From Thermus islandicus DSM 21543 (lineage in GTDB: Bacteria > Deinococcota > Deinococci > Deinococcales > Thermaceae): a stretch of DNA of 64,000 bases. The DNA lies in NCBI RefSeq assembly GCF_000421625.1, contig NZ_ATXJ01000009.1:1-64000 (forward strand), in the 5' to 3' direction. Both the position numbers and the translations under genes were made by a program. Below, piece by piece: positions 17,120 to 25,209 of this stretch (position 1 is its first letter; every line of letters starts with the position of its first letter). The notes beneath the pieces were generated by a model. That model searched no databases, had not been told where the DNA came from, and was given only the letters and a program-made list of their open reading frames with translations.

Positions 17120-18084
17120 ACCTTCTCCCTCACGATCTGGCCGAGGAGGCCCTGGGGCCGGAACAGGAGGATGAGGATGAGGATGAGGAAGGCCACCACG
17201 TCCTTGTACTCGGTGCCGAAGTTGCCGTTGGTCAGGATAGGGAGGTAGGTGCCGAAGAAGTTCTCCAGCTGGCCCAGCACCAGCCCCCCCAGCATGGCCC
17301 CGGGGATGTTGCCGATGCCGCCCAGCACCGCCGCGGTGAAGGCCTTGATGCCGGGGAGGAAGCCCACGTAGGGGCTCACCGTGGTGTACTGGAGGGCGAA
17401 GAGCACCCCGGCCACCCCGCCCAGGGAGCCCCCGATAAGGAAGGTGCGGGAGATGATCCGGTCGGGGTCAATCCCCATGAGGCTTGCGGTCTGCAGGTCC
17501 TGGGCCACGGCCCGGATGGCCACCCCAAGCTTGGTGCGGTTCACCAGGTAGGTGAGGCCCACGAGCATCAGGATGGACACCCCGATGAGGATGAGGCTCT
17601 TGGTCTGGATGAAGACGCTGCCCCCAAACAGGCTGAAGGAGCTCTCCAGGCCCTCCACGGTGCGCATGCGCAGGAAGAACTCGTTGTGCCAGAGCCCCTC
17701 AATGAGGCGTACCAGGTCCTGGAGGATGAAGGACACCCCGATGGCGGTGATCAGGGGGACCAGGCGGTTGGTGGTGCCCCGCTTCCTCAAGGGACGGTAG
17801 GCGAAGCGCTCCACCAGGATGGCGGTGAGGCCGGCGATGACCCCCCCCAGGACCAGGGCCAAAAGGAGGAGGAGAAAGCCGTTGCCCACAGAGGGGGCCA
17901 GGTACCGGAAGACCTCCACCCCCACCACGGCCCCGATCATGAAGATCTCCGAGTGAGCGAAGTTGATGAGCTCCAAAACCCCGTACACCATGGTGTACCC
18001 CAGGGCCACCATGGCGTAGACGAAGCCCAGGACGAAGCCGTCAAAGATGACCTGGGGCAAGAGGGTTAGGATCTGCTCTAGCAA
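17116..18084 (-). CDS. livH: Branched-chain amino-acid ABC transporter permease
   Basis: A 322-aa permease starting at TTG 18084 with AGGAGG just upstream. LivH landmarks: GFVYAMVALGYTMVYGVLELINFAHSEIFMIGA (about 19-51) and the cytoplasmic loop KLGVAIRAVAQDLQTASLMGI. A strong hairpin separates it from livK, the preceding gene of the operon. Confidence 0.9.
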   Translation of the reverse strand: MLEQILTLLPQVIFDGFVLGFVYAMVALGYTMVYGVLELINFAHSEIFMIGAVVGVEVFRYLAPSVGNGFLLLLLALVLGGVIAGLTAILVERFAYRPLRKRGTTNRLVPLITAIGVSFILQDLVRLIEGLWHNEFFLRMRTVEGLESSFSLFGGSVFIQTKSLILIGVSILMLVGLTYLVNRTKLGVAIRAVAQDLQTASLMGIDPDRIISRTFLIGGSLGGVAGVLFALQYTTVSPYVGFLPGIKAFTAAVLGGIGNIPGAMLGGLVLGQLENFFGTYLPILTNGNFGTEYKDVVAFLILILILLFRPQGLLGQIVREKV

Positions 18085-18105
18085 GACGCCTCCTTTCTCC
18101 GGGCC

Positions 18106-18133
18106 GAGGGGGTGGCCGGAAGGCCACCCCCTC
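18106..18133 (-). terminator. 12-bp GC hairpin between livK and livH
   Basis: GAGGGGGTGGCC (18106-18117) pairs perfectly with GGCCACCCCCTC (18122-18133) around GGAA. It sits between the livK stop and the livH ribosome binding site, without a U-run. Its likely effect is partial termination or protection of the livK transcript. Confidence 0.75.
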
Positions 18134-18150
18134 CAGGCGTCCCCCTCAGT

Positions 18151-19323
18151 TTACTTGGCGCCGGGGGCCGCCATCTCAATGACGCGGATCAGCTTGTTGT
18201 CTGCCCAGTTGCCGGTGGAGGCCACCTGCATGACGAAGTACTTGGCCTTCTTGTTGTCGCCCTTGTCGTCAAACTCAATGGCGCCGGTGAGCCCCTCCAT
18301 CTTGACCTTCCGCACCTCCTGGGCCACCTGCTCCCGGGTGGGCTTCTTGCCGCCGGCGGCCTTGATGGCGTTCTCCAGGGCGGTGAGGATCACGTTGGCC
18401 GAGTCGTAGGCGTAGATGCCGAAGCCCTCCATGTCCTTACCGTACTTTTGCTTAAACTTCTGGGCCACGGCCTTGGCCTTGGGGAAGGCGGAGACGGGGC
18501 CGGCCACCGTGGTGTAGAAGGTCCCGGCGGCGTTGTCCTTACCCGCCAAGCGGACAAACTCGCTGGAGTCCAGGCCGTCCCCGCCCATGAGCCGGATCCT
18601 CACGCCCCGTTCGCGGAGCTGCTTGACGAAGGGGCCGATCTGGCTGTAGATGCCCCCGAAGTAGATGAGCTGAGGCACGGGCCTGGCCCCGCGGATCTGG
18701 TTGATGATGGGCACGAAGTTGGACTGCTCCTCGGTGCCCACGAAGGCCACCGCCTTGCCGCCCAGGGCCTCAAAGCGCTTCTTGAACTCCTCCGCCAAGC
18801 CCTGGCCGTAGGCGGTCTTGTCGTGGATGACGAAGACGTTCCTCACCTTGAGGTTGTTGAAGGCGTACTCTGCCCCCACGGGTCCCTGCACGTCGTCCCG
18901 CCCGCAGATGCGGTTCACGTTGGGCAGCCTGCGGTCCGTGACCCGGGGGTTGGTGTTGGCGGGGGAGACCATGACCAGCCCCACCCGGGCGTAGACCTCG
19001 CTGGAGGGGATGGCCACCCCGGAGTTCAGGTGGCCCACCACCCCCAGGATGTCCGGATCGTTGATGATGCGGTTGGCGTTGGCCACGCCCACGTCGGGGT
19101 TGGCCTGGTCGTCGTAGGGTACCAGGACCAGGTCAAAGCCCAGGGCCTTGAACCGGGCCTTGGCCTCCTCCACCGCCAGCTCCGCCCCGAGCTTGATCTG
19201 CTCCCCCAGGGCGGCCTGAGGGCCCGAGAGCGGCGACTGGGTGGCGATCTTGATGACGTTGGCCTGGCCCAAGGCCATACCTAAGGCGGCCGCACCTGCT
19301 ACCAGAAGCCCGACTTTCCTCAT
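18151..19323 (-). CDS. livK: Branched-chain amino-acid binding protein
   Basis: A 390-aa secreted binding protein. ATG 19323 is chosen because AGGAGGT precedes it and the protein then begins with a clean signal peptide (MRKVGLLVAGAAALGMALGQ). The mature part has the LivJ/LivK layout: IKIATQSPLSGPQAALGEQIKLGAELAVEE at the start, then NDPDILGVVGHLNSGVAIPSSEVY, and AYDSANVILTALENAIKAAGGK near the end. It delivers branched-chain amino acids to LivHM. An upstream promoter is visible. Confidence 0.9.
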   Translation of the reverse strand: MRKVGLLVAGAAALGMALGQANVIKIATQSPLSGPQAALGEQIKLGAELAVEEAKARFKALGFDLVLVPYDDQANPDVGVANANRIINDPDILGVVGHLNSGVAIPSSEVYARVGLVMVSPANTNPRVTDRRLPNVNRICGRDDVQGPVGAEYAFNNLKVRNVFVIHDKTAYGQGLAEEFKKRFEALGGKAVAFVGTEEQSNFVPIINQIRGARPVPQLIYFGGIYSQIGPFVKQLRERGVRIRLMGGDGLDSSEFVRLAGKDNAAGTFYTTVAGPVSAFPKAKAVAQKFKQKYGKDMEGFGIYAYDSANVILTALENAIKAAGGKKPTREQVAQEVRKVKMEGLTGAIEFDDKGDNKKAKYFVMQVASTGNWADNKLIRVIEMAAPGAK

Positions 19324-19363
19324 ACGCACCTCCTGTAAGAGCACGCGTTCGCGTTGCGGCCCC

Positions 19364-19394
19364 ATTCTAAGGGGGGGGTAGGTGGGTTTGTCAA
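19364..19394 (-). promoter_or_regulatory. Promoter of the liv operon
   Basis: On the minus strand TTGACA (19394-19389) is followed after 19 bp by TAGAAT (19369-19364). The spacing is slightly long, but both hexamers are good. The livK start is about 41 bp downstream. Confidence 0.6.
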
Positions 19395-19416
19395 TGCCCC
19401 GCTGGAAGTTTATGCC

Positions 19417-19430
19417 TGACCCATGGGTCA
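19417..19430. promoter_or_regulatory. 14-bp perfect palindrome upstream of livK
   Basis: TGACCCATGGGTCA is fully self-complementary and lies 23 bp upstream of the livK -35 box, between livK and the end of glnA. The position suits an activator or repressor site; the binding protein is unknown. Confidence 0.45.
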
Positions 19431-19431
19431 A

Positions 19432-19456
19432 CCCCTGCCCCTTCAGGGGGCGGGGG
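19432..19456 (-). terminator. Hairpin after glnA
   Basis: CCCCTGCCCC (19432-19441) can pair with the G-rich arm ending at 19456, about 10 bp with one G-T pair. It lies about 15 bp beyond the glnA stop. No U-run follows. Confidence 0.5.
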
Positions 19457-19471
19457 TGAATATACCCGGGG

Positions 19472-20812
19472 CTAGTATGTGGCCAGATACCGGTCTAGCT
19501 CCCACTGGTGGACCGTGACCCGGTAGTCGTCCCACTCCATCTGCTTGGCCTGGACAAAGTGCTCGTAAACGTGCTCTCCCAGGGCCTCCCGCACCACGGC
19601 GTCCTTCTCCAGGGCCTCGAGGGCCTCGCGGAGGGTTCCGGGGAGCTCACGGATCTTGTGCCGGCGCCGTTCCCTTACGGTCATGCGGTAGATGTTGCGC
19701 TGGATGGGAGGAGGAGGGAGGAGCTTGCGCTCAATGCCGTCCAGCCCCGCAGCGGCCATGACCGCCAGGGCCAGATAGGGGTTAGAGGAGGGGTCGGGCA
19801 TCCTGAGCTCCGCCCGGGTGCCCACGCCCCGCCGGGCGGGGATGCGGATCATGGCGGAGCGGTTGGAGGCGGACCAGGCGATGTTGGTGGGGGCCTCGTA
19901 CCCCGGGGTAAGGCGCTTGTAGGAGTTCACCAGGGGGTTGGTGATGGCCACCATCCCGGCGGCGTGCTCCAGAAGCCCGGCGATGAAGTGGAGGGCGGTC
20001 CGGGAGAGCTGGTACTCGGCCTTGGGGTCAAAGAAGGCGTTCTCCCCGTTTTTGAAGAGGGAGAGGTGGGTGTGCATGCCGCTGCCGTTGATGCCCCGGA
20101 TGGGCTTGGGCAGGAAGGTGGCGTGGAGGCCGTGGTTGAGGGCAATCCGCTTCACCACCCACTTGAAGGTGGCGATGTTGTCGGCGGTGGTGAGGGCGTC
20201 GGCGTACTTGAAGTCAATCTCGTGCTGGCCCGGGGCCACCTCGTGGTGGGCGGCCTCGATCTCAAAGCCCATGGCCACCAGGACGTTCACCATGTCCCGC
20301 CGGGCCTCCTCCCCCTTGTCTATGGGGGCCAGGTCAAAGTAGCCCGCCTTGTCGTGGGTCTCGGTGGTGGGGAGGCCCTCCGGGGTCCTTAGGAAGAGGA
20401 AGAACTCGGGCTCGGGGCCGGCGTACATGTTGTCAAACCCGAGCTTCTTGAGCCGCTCTATCTGCCGCTTGAGGACGTAGCGGGGGTCCCCCTCAAAGGG
20501 GCGGCCGTCAGGGTAGGCCACGTCGCATATGAGCCGGGCTACCCGGCCCCGCCCCGGCTCCTCCAGGGCCTCGGGGAGGATGACGAAGGTGTTGTAGTCC
20601 GGCCTCAGGAGCATGTCCGACTCCTCAATGCGGGTGAAGCCCTCAATGGAGGAGCCGTCAAACATGATCTCCCCGTCCAGGGCCTTCTCAAACTGGGACT
20701 CGGGGACCTCCACGTTCTTGACCACGCCCAGGATGTCCGTGATCTGGAGCCTGAGGAAACGCACCTTTTCCGACTTGAGCACCTTGAGGATCTCCGCCTT
20801 GGTCTGCGCCAT
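19472..20812 (-). CDS. glnA: Glutamine synthetase type I (short, GSI-alpha-like)
   Basis: A 446-aa glutamine synthetase that makes glutamine from glutamate, ammonia and ATP. ATG 20812 has AGGAGGT upstream and gives the normal N-terminus [23 protein letters not shown]. Metal and substrate motifs include [36 protein letters not shown] and [14 protein letters not shown]. The stretch [19 protein letters not shown] replaces the NLY..P adenylylation motif, and there is no long insertion, both typical of the feedback-inhibited alpha subtype. It is divergent from a second, beta-like enzyme. A good promoter with an inverted repeat at the start site is visible. Confidence 0.93.
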   Translation of the reverse strand: MAQTKAEILKVLKSEKVRFLRLQITDILGVVKNVEVPESQFEKALDGEIMFDGSSIEGFTRIEESDMLLRPDYNTFVILPEALEEPGRGRVARLICDVAYPDGRPFEGDPRYVLKRQIERLKKLGFDNMYAGPEPEFFLFLRTPEGLPTTETHDKAGYFDLAPIDKGEEARRDMVNVLVAMGFEIEAAHHEVAPGQHEIDFKYADALTTADNIATFKWVVKRIALNHGLHATFLPKPIRGINGSGMHTHLSLFKNGENAFFDPKAEYQLSRTALHFIAGLLEHAAGMVAITNPLVNSYKRLTPGYEAPTNIAWSASNRSAMIRIPARRGVGTRAELRMPDPSSNPYLALAVMAAAGLDGIERKLLPPPPIQRNIYRMTVRERRRHKIRELPGTLREALEALEKDAVVREALGEHVYEHFVQAKQMEWDDYRVTVHQWELDRYLATY

Positions 20813-20850
20813 CTCCCTGACCTCCTGTACCGACTTTTTCGCACACAAGG

Positions 20851-20872
20851 ACAAAGGTAGCCGGCCCTTTGT
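20851..20872. promoter_or_regulatory. Inverted repeat at the glnA transcription start (putative operator)
   Basis: ACAAAGG (20851-20857) and CCTTTGT (20866-20872) form a perfect 7-bp inverted repeat with 8 bp between. Its upstream edge lies 8 bp after the glnA -10 box, so it covers about +1 to +22 of the predicted transcript. This is a classic repressor position. It does not match the Bacillus GlnR/TnrA box. Confidence 0.55.
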
Positions 20873-20879
20873 CGCGAAT

Positions 20880-20908
20880 AGCCTACCTCATCCCCGAGTT
20901 TTAGTCAA
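20880..20908 (-). promoter_or_regulatory. Promoter of glnA
   Basis: On the minus strand TTGACT (20908-20903), 17 bp, then TAGGCT (20885-20880). Predicted start of transcription is near 20873. Confidence 0.7.
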
Positions 20909-20921
20909 GTTTTTGCTCTCA

Positions 20922-20941
20922 CGTGCAAAGCAACTTGCACG
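20922..20941. promoter_or_regulatory. Inverted repeat CGTGCAA/TTGCACG
   Basis: Perfect 7-bp arms separated by 6 bp, 14 bp upstream of the glnA -35. The same half-site (GTGCAA, 21082-21087) occurs near the divergent promoter. A likely transcription-factor site; factor unknown. Confidence 0.45.
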
Positions 20942-21094
20942 GCCGTACCGAAGAATGAGTCCGGCCCGAAGTGCTTGTCTTGATGTCACGATTTGGTTTT
21001 ACGCTCAGCGGCAATAGCTGTATCTCAGTAGCTTTTATCCTGGGTATAAGCTGCAAGTCGTACGCAATAAAGCGAACAGTTGTGCAAGAGTAGC

Positions 21095-21123
21095 TTGACA
21101 TGTTGCCGAACCTAGCGTATAAC
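21095..21123 (+). promoter_or_regulatory. Promoter of the second glutamine synthetase gene
   Basis: TTGACA (21095-21100), 17 bp, then TATAAC (21118-21123). The predicted start of transcription, about 21130, rules out translation from ATG 21100 and supports ATG 21145. Confidence 0.75.
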
Positions 21124-21144
21124 TACGGGCGGGGGGTGGTGAGA

Positions 21145-22569
21145 ATGTTCCAAAACCCCAGAGAGGCGCTGGCCTACATTCGGGAAAAGGGCGTGGAGTT
21201 CGTGGACCTCCGCTTCACCGACCTGCCGGGAAGGTGGCAGCACTTCACCCTGCCCGCGCGGGCGGTGGACGAGGACCTCTTTACCCAGGGGGCGGGGTTT
21301 GACGGCTCCTCCATCCGCGGCTTTCAGGAGATCCACGAGTCCGACATGCTCCTCTTCCCCGATCCCACCACGGCCTTCCTGGATCCCTTTGCGAGCCGCC
21401 CCACCTTGGTCTTCGTGGCCGACGTCTACGACCCCATCACCAAGGCCGCCTACAGCCGCGATCCCCGGGGGGTTGCCAAGCGGGCCGAGGCCTACCTCAA
21501 GGCGACGGGCATCGCCGACGTGAGCTACTGGGGGCCGGAGATTGAGTTCTTCATCTTTGACAAGGTGGCCTTCACCGTGGACCCCTACGATGCTGGCTTC
21601 CGCGTCTACTCCGTGGAGGCCCTGGCCAACGGGAACGGCAGGGAGGGAGGGGATGGGCTTTGGATTCGGCCCAAGGAGGGCTACTTCCCCGCCCCGCCCG
21701 TGGACAAGTACCAGGAGCTTCGCAACCAGATGGCCAAGAACCTCGAGGCCGTGGGGATTGAGGTGGAGGTGCACCACCACGAGGTGGCCACCGCCGGCCA
21801 GGCGGAGATTGACATGCGCTTTGACCGCCTCACCCGCATGGCCGATAAGGTCATGCTCTACAAGTACGTGGTCCGGAGCACGGCCTACCAGGCGGGGAAG
21901 ACGGCCACCTTTATGCCCAAGCCCATCTACGGGGACAACGGCAGCGGCATGCACACCCACCAGTCCCTCTGGAAGAACGGCACCCCCCTCTTCTACGACG
22001 AGAAGGGCTATGCCGAACTCTCCCGCCTGGCCCTGCACTACGTGGCCGGGCTGCTGGCCCACGGGCCGGCCCTGGCGGCCCTGACCAACCCCACGGTCAA
22101 CTCCTACCGCCGGCTGGTTCCCGGATACGAGGCTCCGGTGAACCTGATCCTCTCCAAGCGCAACCGCTCCGCCGTGGTCCGGGTGCCCATGTACCAGGTG
22201 GGGCCGGAGGCGGCCAAGGCCAAGCGGATTGAGTACCGGGCCCCCGACCCCTCCGCTAACCCCTACCTGGCCTTCGCCGCCATGCTCATGGCGGGGCTGG
22301 ACGGAATTGAGCGGGGCCTCGAGCCTCCTAAGCCCGTGGACAAGAACCTCTACGCCCTGCCCGCCCGCGAGGCCCGCCGCATCCGCCACCTCCCCAAGAC
22401 CCTGGACGAGGCCCTGGACGCCCTGGAGCGGGACCACGCCTTCCTCCTCAAGGGCGGGGTCTTCACCGAGGACCTCCTGGAGGAGTGGATCCGCCTCAAG
22501 CGGGAGGAGGCGGCCCAGGTGCGCCTAAGGCCCTCCCCCATGGAGTACTACCTGTACTACGACCTTTAG
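21145..22569 (+). CDS. Second glutamine synthetase (longer, GSI-beta-like)
   Basis: A 474-aa glutamine synthetase of the longer subtype. ATG 21145 is downstream of the mapped promoter motif and follows GGTGGTGAGA. Motifs: [54 protein letters not shown] and, near residue 405, KNLYALPAREARR, the region that holds the adenylylated Tyr in enterobacterial enzymes. An insertion near 155-195 is also typical of the beta type. Whether the Tyr is modified depends on a GlnE enzyme that is not in this window. The two divergent enzymes may serve different nitrogen conditions (inference). Confidence 0.9.
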   Translation: MFQNPREALAYIREKGVEFVDLRFTDLPGRWQHFTLPARAVDEDLFTQGAGFDGSSIRGFQEIHESDMLLFPDPTTAFLDPFASRPTLVFVADVYDPITKAAYSRDPRGVAKRAEAYLKATGIADVSYWGPEIEFFIFDKVAFTVDPYDAGFRVYSVEALANGNGREGGDGLWIRPKEGYFPAPPVDKYQELRNQMAKNLEAVGIEVEVHHHEVATAGQAEIDMRFDRLTRMADKVMLYKYVVRSTAYQAGKTATFMPKPIYGDNGSGMHTHQSLWKNGTPLFYDEKGYAELSRLALHYVAGLLAHGPALAALTNPTVNSYRRLVPGYEAPVNLILSKRNRSAVVRVPMYQVGPEAAKAKRIEYRAPDPSANPYLAFAAMLMAGLDGIERGLEPPKPVDKNLYALPAREARRIRHLPKTLDEALDALERDHAFLLKGGVFTEDLLEEWIRLKREEAAQVRLRPSPMEYYLYYDL

Positions 22570-22604
22570 CCCCCGGCCTGACCTTCCCCTGACCGGGGCC
22601 TTGG

Positions 22605-22610
22605 TATAGT
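22605..22610 (+). promoter_or_regulatory. Extended -10 of the 5'-nucleotidase gene
   Basis: TGG then TATAGT, ending 8 bp before ATG 22619. This fits a leaderless or nearly leaderless transcript. No convincing -35 is present, which is usual for extended -10 promoters. Confidence 0.55.
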
Positions 22611-22618
22611 GGGGCCGT

Positions 22619-24271
22619 ATGCACAGGCGCACCCTTCTCAAGGCAGGCGCGGGGGTCTTGGGCCTTTCCGCCCTAGGCCGGGCCCAGGGGGCGTTTCCCC
22701 TTACCCTGGTCCACACCAACGACACCCATGCCCACCTGGAGCCCGTGGAACTCACCCTCTCCGGGAAGAAAACCCCGGTGGGTGGGGTGGCCCGCAGGAT
22801 CGCCCTCTTTGACCGGCTTAGGGCTCTGAGGCGGAACCTCCTCTTCCTGGACGCGGGGGACGTCTTCCAGGGCACCCTCTACTTCAACCAGTACCGGGGC
22901 CTGGCGGACCGCTACTTCATGCACCGGGCCCTCTACCGGGTCATGGCCCTGGGGAACCATGAGTTTGACCTGGGCCCCGGCCCCTTGGCGGACTTCCTCC
23001 AGGGGGCGAGGTTCAAGGTGGTCTCCGCCAACGTGGACGCAAGCCGCGAGCCCCGCCTCAAGGGCCTCTTCGCCCCCTACGCCGTGGTGCAGGTGGGCGG
23101 GGAGAGGGTTGGGGTCATCGGCCTCACCACCCCGGACACCCGGGAGATCGCCAACCCCGGGCCCACCGTGGCCTTCCTGGACCCTTATGAAAGCGCCCAG
23201 AAGGCGGTCTACGAGCTCCTGAAGCGAGGGGTCAACAAGATCGTGGTCCTCTCCCACTTGGGCTACGCGGAGGACCTGAAGCTCGCCCGGCGGCTCGTGG
23301 GGGCCCAGGTGATCGTGGGGGGCCACTCCCACACCCTTTTGGGGAGCTTCCCCCACAAGGAGCTCAGCCCCATGGGGCCCTACCCCACGGTGGTCAAGAA
23401 CCCCGAGGGCAAGGACGTCCTGGTGGTCCAGGCCTGGGAGTGGGGGAAGGTGGTGGGGCTTTTGGAGGTCACCTTCGGGGCCAAGGGGGAGCTCCTTGCC
23501 TACAAGGGGGAGGCCCTCCTCATGACCCCGGAGGCGGCCCCCGAGGACTTCTTCGCCAAGGAGGCCCTCCTGGCCTACGCCCAGCCGGTGATGGCCCTCA
23601 TGGGGCAGGTCATCGCCGAGGCCCGGGTGGACCTGGTGGGGGAGAGGGCCGTGGTGCGGAGGCGGGAGAGCAACCTGGGGAACCTCATCGCCGATGGGAT
23701 GCTCTGGAAGACCAAGAACGCCGGGACCCAGATCGCCCTGCAAAACGGCGGCGGCATCCGGGCCTCCATCCCCAAGGGCCCCATCACCGTGGGCAAGGTG
23801 TACGAGGTCTTGCCCTTCGGGAACACCCTGGTGGTCATGGACCTCAAGGGGAAGGAGATCAAGGCCGCCTTGGAGAACGGGGTCTCCCAGTGGGAAGGTC
23901 AGGCGGGCCGCTTCCTGCAGGTTTCGGGCCTCCGCTACGCCTTTGACCTCGCCCGGCCCACGGGGAGCCGGGTGGTGCGGGTGGAGGTGAAGACCGAGCG
24001 GGGCTACGCGCCCCTGGACCTCGAGGGCACCTACCGCGTGGTGGTGAATAGCTTCATCGCCAATGGGGGCGACGGCTTCGCCGTCCTCAAGGAGGCCCAA
24101 GGCTACCGGGTGGACACGGGCTTCTCCGACGCCGAGAGCTTCATGGACTACCTGAAGGAACTCAAGGTGGTGGAGGCGGGCCTGGAAGGACGGATTGAGG
24201 TCCTAAACGCGCCCAAGGGAGAAAGGCCCGCCTACTTTGCCTACCGGGTGCCGGTCCTGGTGGGGGTGTAA
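22619..24271 (+). CDS. Secreted 5'-nucleotidase/metallophosphatase (UshA family)
   Basis: A 550-aa exported enzyme that removes phosphate from nucleotides or related esters. The N-terminus HRRTLLKAGAGVLGLSALGRAQG is a twin-arginine signal, so it is probably exported folded with its metals. Metal-site motifs are in order: VHTNDTHAHLEP (about 32-43), DAGDVFQG, GNHEFDLG, SHLGY and GGHSHTLLG. The C-terminal substrate domain has NGGGIRASIPKGPIT and NSFIANGGDGFAVL. It stands alone, between glutamine synthetase and the convergent MOSC gene, with a strong terminator after it. Likely role: phosphate or nucleoside scavenging. Confidence 0.88.
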   Translation: MHRRTLLKAGAGVLGLSALGRAQGAFPLTLVHTNDTHAHLEPVELTLSGKKTPVGGVARRIALFDRLRALRRNLLFLDAGDVFQGTLYFNQYRGLADRYFMHRALYRVMALGNHEFDLGPGPLADFLQGARFKVVSANVDASREPRLKGLFAPYAVVQVGGERVGVIGLTTPDTREIANPGPTVAFLDPYESAQKAVYELLKRGVNKIVVLSHLGYAEDLKLARRLVGAQVIVGGHSHTLLGSFPHKELSPMGPYPTVVKNPEGKDVLVVQAWEWGKVVGLLEVTFGAKGELLAYKGEALLMTPEAAPEDFFAKEALLAYAQPVMALMGQVIAEARVDLVGERAVVRRRESNLGNLIADGMLWKTKNAGTQIALQNGGGIRASIPKGPITVGKVYEVLPFGNTLVVMDLKGKEIKAALENGVSQWEGQAGRFLQVSGLRYAFDLARPTGSRVVRVEVKTERGYAPLDLEGTYRVVVNSFIANGGDGFAVLKEAQGYRVDTGFSDAESFMDYLKELKVVEAGLEGRIEVLNAPKGERPAYFAYRVPVLVGV

Positions 24272-24320
24272 CCACCCCATGCCAGCCCAAGTCGGCAGGC
24301 GGCCCCAGGCAAAGTAAAAG

Positions 24321-24346
24321 ATCCCCAGGGGATACCCCCTGGGGAT
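24321..24346. terminator. Bidirectional terminator
   Basis: ATCCCCAGGGG (24321-24331) pairs perfectly with CCCCTGGGGAT (24336-24346) around 4 nt. It is flanked by AAAAG and TTTCC and lies between convergent genes, so it can end both transcripts. Confidence 0.8.
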
Positions 24347-24358
24347 TTCCCCATGCCC

Positions 24359-24799
24359 TTAACGCGCCGGGGCGAGGACGAGGACCGGGTCCCCCACCCG
24401 CACCCGGCCGCCCTGAAGAACCCGGGCGTAGACCCCCCGCCCGCCGTAGAGGAGCTTGGGCAGCCTCAGATCCAACCGGGAAAGGCTCTGGCACACCGTA
24501 CACACCTGGGTAAGCTCCAAAAGGGCCTCTCCCACCCGAAGCCTGGCCCCGGGAGGTAGGGCGTGCGGGTCCAGGTCCAGGAGGAGGTTTTCCCCCAGCG
24601 CCCCGTAGGGAAGGGAAAGGCCTGCTCCCTTCGCCTTCTCGTAGGCGGGAAGCCCCGCCACCAGGAGGGCGCGGTCAGGGTCTTTTCCGGCGTGCCGGTC
24701 CCCTAGGGCCCCAAAGCCCGCTAAAAGCTCCAAAGCCTCCACCTGAGGCTTGGGGAGGCCATGGCCCTTCCCCAGGTGGAGGGAGACCACCCGGCTCAT
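24359..24799 (-). CDS. MOSC-domain protein
   Basis: A 146-aa stand-alone MOSC domain. Landmarks are FGALGDRHAGKDPDRALLV near the start, LGENLLLDLDPHALPPGARLRVGEALLELTQVCTVCQSL (about 68-106) with the family cysteine, and a short C-terminal strand. MOSC proteins handle sulfur on molybdenum cofactor or related metal-sulfur chemistry. It overlaps the cytochrome subunit of sulfite dehydrogenase by 4 bp, and that enzyme needs molybdenum cofactor, which fits a maturation or sulfur-handling role (inference). Confidence 0.8.
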   Translation of the reverse strand: MSRVVSLHLGKGHGLPKPQVEALELLAGFGALGDRHAGKDPDRALLVAGLPAYEKAKGAGLSLPYGALGENLLLDLDPHALPPGARLRVGEALLELTQVCTVCQSLSRLDLRLPKLLYGGRGVYARVLQGGRVRVGDPVLVLAPAR

Positions 24800-25200
24800 T
24801 CCTTGCGGGTCTCGGGGGTGTAGTGGGCCTGGAGGTAGGCGAGGATCTTCTCCGCCACGTCCGGGGGGATGAACTTCTCGCCCCCGTACGTCTTCAGCAT
24901 CTTGGTCACGGTGGGCTTCCAGTCCGCCAGGGGGGGCTGCATGGTGATGTAGGTGACGCTGTGGCAGATGGCGCAGTAACTCATCACCAGCTCCTTGCCC
25001 TCCCCGTCGGCCAGCTCAGAGGTGTAGAGGGGATAGGCCCCCACCCGGTAGACCGTGCCCTCCCCCGGCTTCGCCGGGGCGGGCTGGAGAATGAGGCCCA
25101 AGGGCCCCTGGGCGTAGTTGCCCTCCACCACGCCCGGTACCTCGGCCAAGACAAACCCGAGCAGTCCGAGCCCCACGGGGATAAGCCAGCGCTTCTTCAT
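24796..25200 (-). CDS. sorB: Cytochrome c subunit of sulfite dehydrogenase (SorB-like)
   Basis: A 134-aa secreted c-type cytochrome. A signal peptide (about 1-19) is followed by one heme site CAICH (Cys76, Cys79, His80). It lies 9 bp after the molybdenum subunit gene, so the pair resembles SorAB, in which electrons from sulfite pass to this heme and then to the respiratory chain. A SoxCD-like pair is less likely because SoxD is larger and usually has two hemes. Confidence 0.75.
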   Translation of the reverse strand: MKKRWLIPVGLGLLGFVLAEVPGVVEGNYAQGPLGLILQPAPAKPGEGTVYRVGAYPLYTSELADGEGKELVMSYCAICHSVTYITMQPPLADWKPTVTKMLKTYGGEKFIPPDVAEKILAYLQAHYTPETRKE

Positions 25201-25209
25201 CCCGCCCTC

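Larger units (their letters stand above)
20813..21144. promoter_or_regulatory. Divergent control region between two glutamine synthetase genes
   Basis: This 332-bp gap is clearly more AT-rich than its flanks. It contains a promoter for each gene, a 22-bp inverted repeat at the glnA start site, and a second inverted repeat (CGTGCAA and TTGCACG) at 20922-20941. A half-site GTGCAA recurs at 21082-21087, just before the other gene's -35. No gene is supported inside it. Confidence 0.7.

Noticed and set aside
21112-22437. 441-codon frame antisense to the second glutamine synthetase
   Set aside because: Shadow of a conserved enzyme; Val/Gly/His-rich with no recognisable domain.
22571-22594. Hairpin after the second glutamine synthetase as a terminator
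   Set aside because: Arms CCCCGG and CCGGGG leave a 12-nt or larger loop and no U-run; too weak to list as a terminator.
22673-24100. 475-codon open frame antisense to the 5'-nucleotidase gene
   Set aside because: Typical high-GC shadow frame, rich in His, Gly, Leu and Glu, with no family resemblance; the plus-strand frame has all enzyme motifs.
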